NCBI GenBank assembly: GCA_963846475.1
Contig: CAWJVZ010000003.1
Span: forward strand, 1 to 64,000
Direction of reading: 5' to 3'
DNA: 64,000 nt
Origin: DASWJZ01 sp963846475
Lineage (GTDB): Bacteria > Pseudomonadota > Alphaproteobacteria > Rhizobiales > Afifellaceae
Position numbers and translations under genes: made by a program. Of the stretch, positions 57,653 to 64,000 are shown in pieces. Position 1 is the first letter of the stretch. Each line of letters begins with the position of its first letter. The notes beneath the pieces were generated by a model. The model was given only the letters and a program-made list of their open reading frames with translations. It was not told the origin of the DNA and ran no database searches.

Positions 57653-59468
57653 ATGCAGCCCGTGAGCCGCTTCCTCGACCGCCTGCAGTCGGGCTCCCCG
57701 ATCGTCGCCGACGGCGGCACGGGCATCCTCGTGTCGAGCGCGGTCTCGCGCCTGCGCTGTCCCGAAGACGCGAACCTGCGTGCACCGGAGAGCGTGCTCG
57801 CGCTCCATCTCGGGTTCATCCGGGCCGGCGCCGAGCTGATCGAGACGAACTCCTTCGGCGCGAACCGGCGCAAGCTCCGCGCGGCTGTTCCTCGAGGACG
57901 ACGTCAAGCGCATCAACGAGGCCGCGGTCAAGATCGCGCGCGAGGCGCGCGAGGTCTCCGGGCGCGACGTCTTCATCGCCGGCGCGATCGGCCCGCTCGG
58001 GGACACCGGGGGATCCGACGAGGAGCGAGGCGCGGTCTTCGCAGAGCAAGCCGAGCTCCTCGAGGGACGCGGTGTCGACCTCTTCACGGTCGAGACGTTC
58101 TACGACCTGGAAGAGCTCCTCGTGGCGATCGCGGCCGTGCGCTCGGTGTCGTCTCTTCCGATCGTCGCGCTCCTCACCTTCGACGACGATGCCCGGACAC
58201 TCGCCGGCGTTACCGCCAAGGAGGCGGCGGCGCAGCTCTCGCAGCAGGATGTCGCGGCCGTGGGCGCCAACCATGGCGGCGGTCCGCAGGCGGCGCTCCG
58301 CGCGATCGAGCAGATGGGAGCGGACGGGCTCCCGCTCGTCGCCATGCCGAATGTCGGCCTCGCGAGCCTCGCGGGCCAGCGGATCGTCTTCCCGCACGCG
58401 ACGCCGGAGTACTTCGCCGAGTTCGCCGCCCATGCGCAAGAGCTGGGCGCGCGCATCATCGGCGGCTGCTGCGGCACCACGCCGACCGAGATCGCGGCGA
58501 TCCGCAGGGCCGTCGACGAAGGGCGCAGGCCGACGGCGCCGCTCGTCGTCCGAGAGCGAGAGCTGCTCGTCCCGCCAGCCCCGTCGCAAGCCGACACGCT
58601 GCTCGCGCGAAAGCTGCGCGCCGGCGAGTTCGTCGTGTCGGTCGAGATCGATCCTCCGCGCGGCGCCAATCCCGACGGGATGTTCGAGATCGCGCAGACC
58701 TTGCAGGACTCGGGGCACGTGGACGTCGTGGACGTCAACGACAACCCGCGAGCGCGCGCTCGGATGAGCGGGATGATGGCCTCGGTCGCGATCGAGCGAA
58801 ACGTCGGCATCGAGACGATTCCCCATCTCACGCCGCGCGACTCCTCGATCGCCGGGCTCGAGTCGATGCTCCTCGGAGCGCACGCGGAGGGAATCCGCAA
58901 CGTGCTCGCCGTCACCGGCGACCCACCCGACGCGGGCGACTACCCGGGGGCGAGCGGCGTCTACGAGGTGGACTCGATCGGTCTCTCGAAGGTCATCACG
59001 CAGATGAATCGGGGAGAGGACTTCAACGGCGCGGAGATCGACGCGCCAACCTCGTTCTTCCTCGGCGTCGCCGTCAACCCGGCGGCCGACGACCTCGGCT
59101 ACGAGCTCGACCGCTTCGAGCAGAAGCTCGAGGCTGGCGCGTCGTTCGCGATGACGCAGGTCCTCTTCGACTTCGAGTTCCTCGACAGCTTTCTCGAGCG
59201 ACTGGGTCGCGAGTGTCCGATTCCGCTCCTCATCGGGATCTTCTACGTCCGCAGCTACCAGCTGGCGCTCCGCCTCCACAACGAGGTCCCGGGCATCGTG
59301 GTGCCGGAGCGGGTGCTGGCGCGACTCCGGGATGCGGGGCCCGAGGCCGGCGCGGTCGGGCTCGAGCTCGCGAAGGAGCTTCTCGAAACCTCGCGCGAGC
59401 GCGCGGCAGGCGTCTACCTCATCCCGCCTTTCCGGCAGCCGCTGGCCGCGCTCGACGTGCTGGGCTAG
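57653..59468 (+). CDS. Bifunctional homocysteine S-methyltransferase/methylenetetrahydrofolate reductase, one frameshift
   Basis: About 604 residues. N-terminal homocysteine methyltransferase domain (VADGGTGILVSS, IETNSFGANRRKL, FTVETFYDLEEL, GGCCGTTPTEI) and C-terminal FAD-binding MTHFR (VSVEIDPPRGANPDGM, VDVNDNPRARARM, LAVTGDPPDAGDYPGA, FAMTQVLFD), the YitJ-type fusion. The two zinc cysteines of GGCCGT are present, but the third expected cysteine (GxNC) is replaced by His in GANHGGGP. The break near 57885 joins RRKLR to FLEDDVKRIN. It makes methionine and supplies methyl-folate in the cytoplasm. ATG 57653 is the start. Confidence 0.9.
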
Positions 59469-59473
59469 CGCGT

Positions 59474-60606
59474 CTATCGCGCGCACTCGGTCGCGAGCGG
59501 CTTCGTGCCGGCGCGGTCGAGCACCGCTTGGACGAGCGACGGCGGGATCCCGTATCCCCCGACGTCGCCGGCTCGCCGGGCGAAGACCGTCGTGCGCACA
59601 CGGCCCCGCGCGTCCACTCCCGGGCCACCGGACAGCCCCGGCTGCACGTCTCCTCGCAAGCGCGGTCACCGGACGGGTGACGGGGCCACGTCCGTACGCA
59701 TCGCGGCTGAGCGCCCGCGCGGTGCCGCCGAGCCGCGCCGGGATGCGAGTCAACGGACCGTTGCCCGGATAGCCGATCAGCGCGACCGGCGTTCCCCGCT
59801 CGGGCTCGGCAAGCGGTAGCGGCTTCCCGGGAAGCCCCGCGACGCGCAGCATCGCAAGATCGTTCTGGGCGTCGAAGGCGACGACCGTCGACGTGAACGC
59901 CCGGCCCTGACGCCGATCGACGCGCGGCTCGTCGATTCCCGCCACGACGTGCGCGTTGGTGACGACCAGGCCGCGCCGCACGATCCAGCCCGTTCCCTCG
60001 ACGCCCAGACCGCAGGCGATTCCCGTGACGCGCACGACGCTCTTCGACGCGGCGACCACGTCGCTGTCCTTCGCGATGCCGACGTCGGGAGGGGACACGG
60101 TCGCCGGCGGGCCGAGGAGCACCCCGATCGGGTCGACGCGCTCGAGCGTCTCGAGCAACCGCTCGGGCGGGAACTCCTCGTTGATCCGGGACAGGATCGC
60201 CGACTCCTGCACGGCCCGCCGGAGCTCGGATCTGCCCCGGAAAGTAGAGGAGCACCGCCGCCATCGCCCACGAGACGAGGAACCCGGCCGCGATGCCGAA
60301 CACCGCGCCCGCCAGCGAGTCGAGCGTCCGGAGCCCCGGAATCGCCCCCATGCTCGCGCGGACCGTCCCTCCCACGAGCGCCGCGGCGGTCTGGAAGACG
60401 AATCCCCCGAGCATCGCTCCACCCAGGGCGACCAACGGCGTGTACGGCGAGCCGTCGTCGAGCAGCGCCGGCGCGAGGCGCGCCCCCAGGTATGCGCCGA
60501 GGGCGAAGCCCGCGAGCGAAAGCGCGCCGCGCACGAGCCCCCGCGCGAGCCCGTACAGACCGAAGAGGACGACGACGCCGATGACGATCCAGTCGGCCCT
60601 GGTCAC
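59474..60606 (-). CDS. MarP-like membrane serine protease (CvpA domain + trypsin fold), frameshifted
   Basis: About 377 residues from GTG 60606. Four N-terminal TM helices of the CvpA/colicin V type (DWIVIGVVVLFGLYGLARGLVRG split over the first helix), then an extracytoplasmic chymotrypsin domain: GTGWIVRRGLVVTNAHVVAG (His), FDAQNDLAMLRV (Asp), QPGLSGGPGVD (Ser). Breaks near 60235 and 59660. The mycobacterial homologue MarP protects against acid and oxidative stress by processing the cell-wall hydrolase RipA. It converges on the methyltransferase gene 5 bp away. Confidence 0.85.
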
Positions 60607-60668
60607 GGGCGCGAAGCCTACGTGCCCGGTGAGCGGTCGCCTCGCGCGCGGCTACAATGCCGCGGCCT

Positions 60669-60742
<74 letters not shown>

Positions 60743-61066
60743 TCTCTCGACGTACGCCCTGCAATGGTCGATGCTGTTGTCTAGCGTTAGCCGCTGGATG
60801 GGTTCCGGGCAGCAAACGGGCAGCAAGACGATGTGCCGTAGTCCGTCGAAATCCCTGCAAACGGGACTGTTCGCGTCCGCTCAGGTTGCGAAGTACGTGA
60901 CGTGAAGCGAAAATGAGCTACCCGCTGGGCGCTGGGTTTCTGACGATCATCGTCCGGTTGAGATGACGTGCAGCTCCTGCCGGCCGGGATCGGATCTCGC
61001 GCTCATTTCCCTCGGGTGTAGCATGCCGGCGCGGTGAATCCGGAGCGCCGTGACCGAAGCTCCGAT
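60743..61066. other. Intergenic stretch after tRNA-Asp, no gene seen
   Basis: 324 bp. Contains the short tandem GGGCAGCAAACGGGCAGCAAG near 60809-60829 and stops in all plus frames. No integrase or other protein is recognisable; a minus-strand frame across the tRNA is an artefact of tRNA antisense. Confidence 0.4.
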
Positions 61067-61330
61067 TAGCCGTCGAGCGCGGCTCGCGCCGCCACGTCGA
61101 ACGGCGTGAGCTCGAAGGGGAGCAGTTGCCGGATGCTCTCGTTCTTCGCGACGGTCTCGTTTCGCTGACCTGCGATCAGAGGACGGGCGGCCGAGGCCTT
61201 CACAGGTGTCACGAGCTAGAGCCAACCCGCTCGATCACCTCCCTGTACGTCATCACGTCGGGCCTGCCAATGTCGAAGCTCGCCCCGATCGCCTGGGGAA
61301 GACCGCAGACACCGGCGAGGTACGGCAGGC
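61067..61330 (-). pseudogene. NAD(P)-binding epimerase-like gene remnant
   Basis: On the minus strand two collinear pieces of an atypical SDR/NmrA-like protein remain: LPQAIGASFDIGRPDVMTY with REVIERVG, then after a stop and a gap of about 25 residues LVTPVKASAARPLIAG, RNETVAKNESIRQLLPFELTPFD, ending at 61067. The N-terminal NAD-binding part is missing. It lies directly downstream of the MerR-type gene on the same strand and is decayed. Confidence 0.55.
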
Positions 61331-61331
61331 C

Positions 61332-62207
61332 TCATGGTCTTGTGACGGCTACGCGGTCCGCTGCGGCCACCGGGTCGACCTCGAGGAATGTTGCCCGCGT
61401 CTTCTTGGCAAGAGCTTCGCTGGCGCCTGGCCCGGCGAGCCACACGTGTGCAATGCCCGCCAGGCGTCGCAACTCGGCCCCCGACCTCGAGAGCCGGTCG
61501 GGCGAGACGGATGAGATCACGATCGCGAGCGGCCCGAGCAAGCGGGCACTCTCGGCAAGCGTTTCGAGTGGCGTGTCCTGGCCGAGATACGTGATGCGCC
61601 AGCCTCGGGCGCGCAGGGCTACGCCAAGCGCGATCAGCCCGAGATCGTGCTGCTCGCCCGGAGCGCAGGCAAGGAGAGCACGCGGGCCGGCACCACGATC
61701 CCAGCCCCTCGCGAGCCCGAGGAGCCTGCCTCGGATGAGTTGGCTGGCGAAGTGCTCCTGACCCACCGACGCCTCGCCGCTCGCCCAGCGCTCACCGAGC
61801 TCATGCAGGTAGGGCAGCACGAGATCCGTTAGCACGGTCTCAGTCGAGAACTCCGCGAGAGCGCTGTCGAGCGCGCTCTGCGCGGCGCCCTCGTCGAGGT
61901 CGTCCAGCGCCTGGCGAAGCTCCTGAGCACGGCGCTGCAGGACCGGTTCATCATCATCGCGAGTGCCGCCTACCGACTCCGTCAGAGTGAGGCGGGCAGC
62001 CTCTGCAGCGGACATCCCATGCTGCAAGTGCGAGCGCATGAGCGAGACCCGCCGCTCATCAGCCGGCGAGTAGAGACGAAATCCGCCGCCTGTGCGAGTC
62101 GGGTGGAGCAGCCCGTACCGGCGTTCCCACGCGCGCAGGAGCTCGGCGCTGACACCTGTTCGTCGGCTCAGCTCGCCGATCCGGAACTGCTCGGTCGCGG
62201 GTTCCAT
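61332..62207 (-). CDS. MerR-type regulator with B12-binding domain, CarH-like photoreceptor
   Basis: An intact frame of 291 residues from ATG 62207. The MerR winged helix (RIGELSRRTGVSAELLRAWERRYGL and GGFRLYSPADERRVSLM as overlapping parts) is followed by a four-helix bundle with the light-sensor W-x9-EH signature (ERWASGEASVGQEHF), and a Rossmann cobalamin-binding domain (LLACAPGEQHDLGLIALGVALRARGW, His ligand in GEQHD; TYLGQDTPLETL). In CarH, adenosylcobalamin-bound tetramers repress in the dark, and light breaks the Co-C bond and releases DNA. It is divergent from DUF378-fasciclin, with CarH-type operator boxes between. Confidence 0.88.
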   Translation of the reverse strand: MEPATEQFRIGELSRRTGVSAELLRAWERRYGLLHPTRTGGGFRLYSPADERRVSLMRSHLQHGMSAAEAARLTLTESVGGTRDDDEPVLQRRAQELRQALDDLDEGAAQSALDSALAEFSTETVLTDLVLPYLHELGERWASGEASVGQEHFASQLIRGRLLGLARGWDRGAGPRALLACAPGEQHDLGLIALGVALRARGWRITYLGQDTPLETLAESARLLGPLAIVISSVSPDRLSRSGAELRRLAGIAHVWLAGPGASEALAKKTRATFLEVDPVAAADRVAVTRP

Positions 62208-62226
62208 GCCAGCATTCTACAGACAT

Positions 62227-62286
62227 TGAACAAACACTTGACAAGATTGCCTAAGACCTGTACGTTCTCTCGACAAACTCTGTACA
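62227..62286. promoter_or_regulatory. Predicted CarH operator: five TnnACA boxes on an 11-bp phase
   Basis: TGAACA 62227, TTGACA 62238, TGTACG 62259, TCGACA 62270 and TGTACA 62281: spacings of 11, 21, 11 and 11. Each fits TnnACA (one ends in G). CarH from Thermus binds 11-bp direct repeats of nTnnACAn. The array spans the divergent promoter region. Confidence 0.65.
62238..62266 (+). promoter_or_regulatory. Promoter of DUF378-fasciclin operon
   Basis: TTGACA (62238-62243), 17-bp spacer, TACGTT (62261-62266), 35 bp before the DUF378 start. Three of the five boxes (62227, 62238 and 62259) overlap it, so a bound regulator would block RNA polymerase. Confidence 0.6.
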
Positions 62287-62300
62287 GAAAGGAGCACACA

Positions 62301-62540
62301 GTGAAGAAGCTCGACATCCTCGCAGCCGTCCTTCTCGTTATCGGCGGGCTCAACTGGGGTCTAGTTGCCGTCGCCGAGTTCGACCTCGTAGCGGCGCTCG
62401 TCGGCCTCGACTTCGGCGAGACGAACGCGGCCAGCCGCGTGATCTACGGCCTCGTCGGTCTCGCGGCCGTCTATCAGGTGGTTCAGCAGGGCGCGATCCG
62501 GCGTCGCTGGAGCCGTAACCCACAAGTCACAACCGCATAG
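62301..62540 (+). CDS. DUF378 small membrane protein
   Basis: 79 residues from GTG 62301 with AAAGGAG 6 bases upstream. Two hydrophobic helices: LDILAAVLLVIGGLNWGLVAV (family signature GGLNWGLV) and ASRVIYGLVGLAAVYQVVQQ. The family is widespread, of unknown function. It precedes the fasciclin gene by 17 bp; both follow the same predicted CarH-controlled promoter. Confidence 0.88.
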   Translation: MKKLDILAAVLLVIGGLNWGLVAVAEFDLVAALVGLDFGETNAASRVIYGLVGLAAVYQVVQQGAIRRRWSRNPQVTTA

Positions 62541-62557
62541 TGGAAGGGAGAGTCACG

Positions 62558-63076
62558 ATGACCAAGCTCGTCGCAGCAATCCTCACCGCCTCCGTTCTCG
62601 CGATCGCCGCGTTCGCGGCCGCAGGGACGAGCGCGGCAGCTCCGGCCCAGAGCCCGACAGCTCAGAACAACATCGTCCAGACTGCAGTCGCTGCCGGCCA
62701 GTTCAAGACGCTCGTCATGCTCGCCAAGCGCGCGGGCCTCGCCGGTGCTCTCACCGGCCAGACGAAGCTGACCGTCTTCGCACCGACGGACGCCGCCTTC
62801 AAGATGGTGCCCAAGGCAACGCTGAACAAGCTGCTCCGCAACCGAGCACAGCTTCGCCGGGTACTGCTCTACCACGTCGTCGCGGGCGACGTGAAGGCGG
62901 CCCAGGTGGTCGGGCTCAGCTCGGCCAAGACTCTCGCGGGGCCATCCGTGCGGATCAAGGTCCGTGGCGGGAACGTCTTCCTCAACGGCTCCACGCGGGT
63001 CGTGAAGACCGACATCGCGGCGTCGAACGGCACGATTCACGTCATCAACAAGGTTCTCCTCCCGCCGGCACGGTAG
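62558..63076 (+). CDS. Secreted fasciclin-domain protein
   Basis: 172 residues from ATG 62558 with GGAAGGGAG upstream. A signal peptide (ILTASVLAIAAFAAAGTSAAA) is followed by one FAS1 domain: NNIVQTAVAAGQFKTLVMLA, the conserved LTVFAPTDAAF, LLYHVVAGDVKAAQV, and GTIHVINKVLLPP. An extracellular adhesion-type domain. It lies in the DUF378 operon and is followed by a strong terminator. Confidence 0.92.
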   Translation: MTKLVAAILTASVLAIAAFAAAGTSAAAPAQSPTAQNNIVQTAVAAGQFKTLVMLAKRAGLAGALTGQTKLTVFAPTDAAFKMVPKATLNKLLRNRAQLRRVLLYHVVAGDVKAAQVVGLSSAKTLAGPSVRIKVRGGNVFLNGSTRVVKTDIAASNGTIHVINKVLLPPAR

Positions 63077-63099
63077 AACCGCGCTCACCGGTAGGTGGC

Positions 63100-63125
63100 A
63101 ACGGGCGGCCTTCGGGCCGCCCGTT
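63100..63125 (+). terminator. Strong hairpin terminator after the fasciclin gene
   Basis: AACGGGCGGCC and GGCCGCCCGTT form an 11-bp perfect stem with a TTCG tetraloop, 23 bp after the fasciclin stop. There is no long T-run, as is usual for actinobacterial terminators. Confidence 0.8.
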
Positions 63126-63191
63126 GGCGTCTCAGGTCCCGCAGGCGTAGGCGCGGCCCGTCCGACACCAGGCGGACGTCGCCCACCCGCT

Positions 63192-63227
63192 ACGCCGGAG
63201 GTCGCGGTTCGAGTCCCGTCGCTCCCG
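63192..63227 (+). repeat. tRNA-Asp 3'-end direct repeat, right copy (att-like)
   Basis: 36 bases matching the tRNA 3' half at 60706-60742, one G fewer. The remainder of a tRNA is absent, so this is a fragment and not a functional gene. It marks the right edge of a 2.4-kb segment and the left edge of IS110-like sequence. Confidence 0.7.
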
Positions 63228-63239
63228 CTCTTCATAGAT

Positions 63240-63688
63240 CGCGACACTCTTGCTGGCAGCGCGTCTGGCTCGAGCGGCTCGCCCGTCGTCTCGTTCGCCG
63301 CGAGCAGACCGCGCAGGTGCGGATCTGCCGCGAGCTCGTCGTGCGCTGCCGCGAGCTCACCCGACGCGCGGCAGAGCTCGAGCGCGAGTTCGCCGTCCTC
63401 GTCTCAGCGCAAGCCCCGACACTGCTCGAACTGCCCGGCTGCGGCGTCCTGACCGCAGCCAAGCTCGTCGGTGAGACCGCCGGCGCCGAGCGCTTCGCAG
63501 ACGAGGCCAAGCTGGCCGTGCACGCGGGTACGGCTCCGCTGCAGGCCTCGCCTGGCGCCCGCCAGCGTCATCGCCTGAACCGCTCTGGCAATCGCCAGCT
63601 CAACTGCGCATTGCATCGCATCGCCGTCACCCAGGGACGCTGCTACCCACCTGCGCACGCTTCATGGGTGGCGCGCACTGTCCAGTAG
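63240..63688 (+). mobile_element. IS110-family transposase remnant
   Basis: The C-terminal half of an IS110 transposase in one frame. A basic helical region is followed by the transposase_20 core (LLELPGCGVLTAAKLVGETAG, HAGTAPLQASPGARQRHRLN, NRQLNCALHRIAVTQGR), with the catalytic-type serine region SPGA altered. The N-terminal DEDD nuclease half is missing and no inverted repeats are seen. The frame ends at 63688 in a non-IS110 tail. The element is not active. Confidence 0.7.
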
Positions 63689-64000
63689 GAATGAACGAAG
63701 GGCAGCAGCGGGTCAAGCCCGCCTTCGTCAGCGCAGCGGTGTTCCACCTCCGCGGTCCGTCCCTGGCTGTACAGCCATACGACACGCAGGTCGGGCTGGA
63801 GCGCGCGCTCGCGCGTCACGAGCGACTGCTCCCGCCGGTGTCGAGGCGTCGAAGCCGGTATGAACCGGACCCGCCACACCCCGCACCGAGGGTATCCCCC
63901 GGCCCCGTGGAGTCGGGGCCGGGGTCTGACGACGTGTCCTATGCGCGGACGGGCGCCGAAATGATCTCGGGGGCGGTCTCCGAGTCGGAATGCCCGACCG
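63689..64000. other. Right-edge stretch, no gene recognised
   Basis: 312 bp with no protein I can identify. It contains a strong hairpin at 63897-63924 and may be remnant IS or island sequence. Confidence 0.3.
63897..63924. terminator. GC-rich hairpin near the right edge
   Basis: CCCCGGCCCCG and CGGGGCCGGGG form an 11-bp perfect stem with loop TGGAGT. Probably a terminator; the gene it serves is outside the window or decayed. Confidence 0.5.

Overview
The window looks like a chromosomal contig from a high-GC actinobacterium, most likely class Thermoleophilia (Gaiellales/Solirubrobacterales type). This is inferred from the strong G/C bias, frequent GTG starts, and families such as zinc-ribbon/S53 fusions, DUF3105, MarP-like protease and secreted proteins with proline linkers. 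No rRNA is present; there is one tRNA-Asp. Many genes carry one or more single-base frame breaks, often in short G or C runs. Two places where the window contains a second copy of the same sequence (29757 vs 31071, and 27368 vs 27427) show a one-base difference directly, so much of the breakage is probably sequencing error rather than gene decay.

1-6.6 kb: a zinc-ribbon fragment, an aquaporin, an intradiol-dioxygenase-like protein, then a patchwork (about 1441-3925) holding pieces of an alphaproteobacterial-type addA, a sugar phosphate isomerase and a Verrucomicrobia-type CotH/lamin-tail protein. Each piece is truncated at its edges, which suggests a chimeric assembly. After it comes a ClpB-like AAA+ protein that ends in a release-factor-2-like PCRF domain without a GGQ loop.

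6.6-32.8 kb: an accessory region rich in TIR domains, proteases and secreted proteins. It holds a tandem GNAT protein, two secreted proteins (one RTX-like), a trypsin-like protease/TIR-WD40 operon, a zinc-ribbon/PrsW-like/S53 protease, a small aromatic-rich putative exported peptide facing a GAF-subtilase-ABC exporter operon, a TrkA-N/RyR membrane protein followed by a TIR-coiled-coil-TM-Ig receptor-like protein, two secreted paralogues sharing a nearly identical 639-bp 3' half, a GH26-like glycosidase and a cupin.

32.8-60.6 kb: mostly housekeeping and metabolism. A GGDEF/EAL signalling protein; lon-hxlR-DUF4395; a beta-lactamase-fold protein; dinB; a ZIP transporter; an amidinohydrolase; an arsR-arsM operon with an internally deleted arsC; an M55 peptidase with livKHMGF and a class V aminotransferase; an SDR/cupin pair; an adenylate cyclase-STAND-TPR regulator; a homocysteine methyltransferase/MTHFR fusion; and a MarP-like membrane protease.

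60.6-64 kb: tRNA-Asp, then about 2.4 kb bounded by a second copy of the tRNA 3' end. Inside are a decayed NAD(P)-binding gene and a CarH-like B12 photoreceptor regulator divergent from DUF378 and fasciclin genes. Their shared promoter carries five TnnACA boxes on an 11-bp phase, the arrangement known for CarH operators. An IS110 transposase remnant follows the second tRNA copy.
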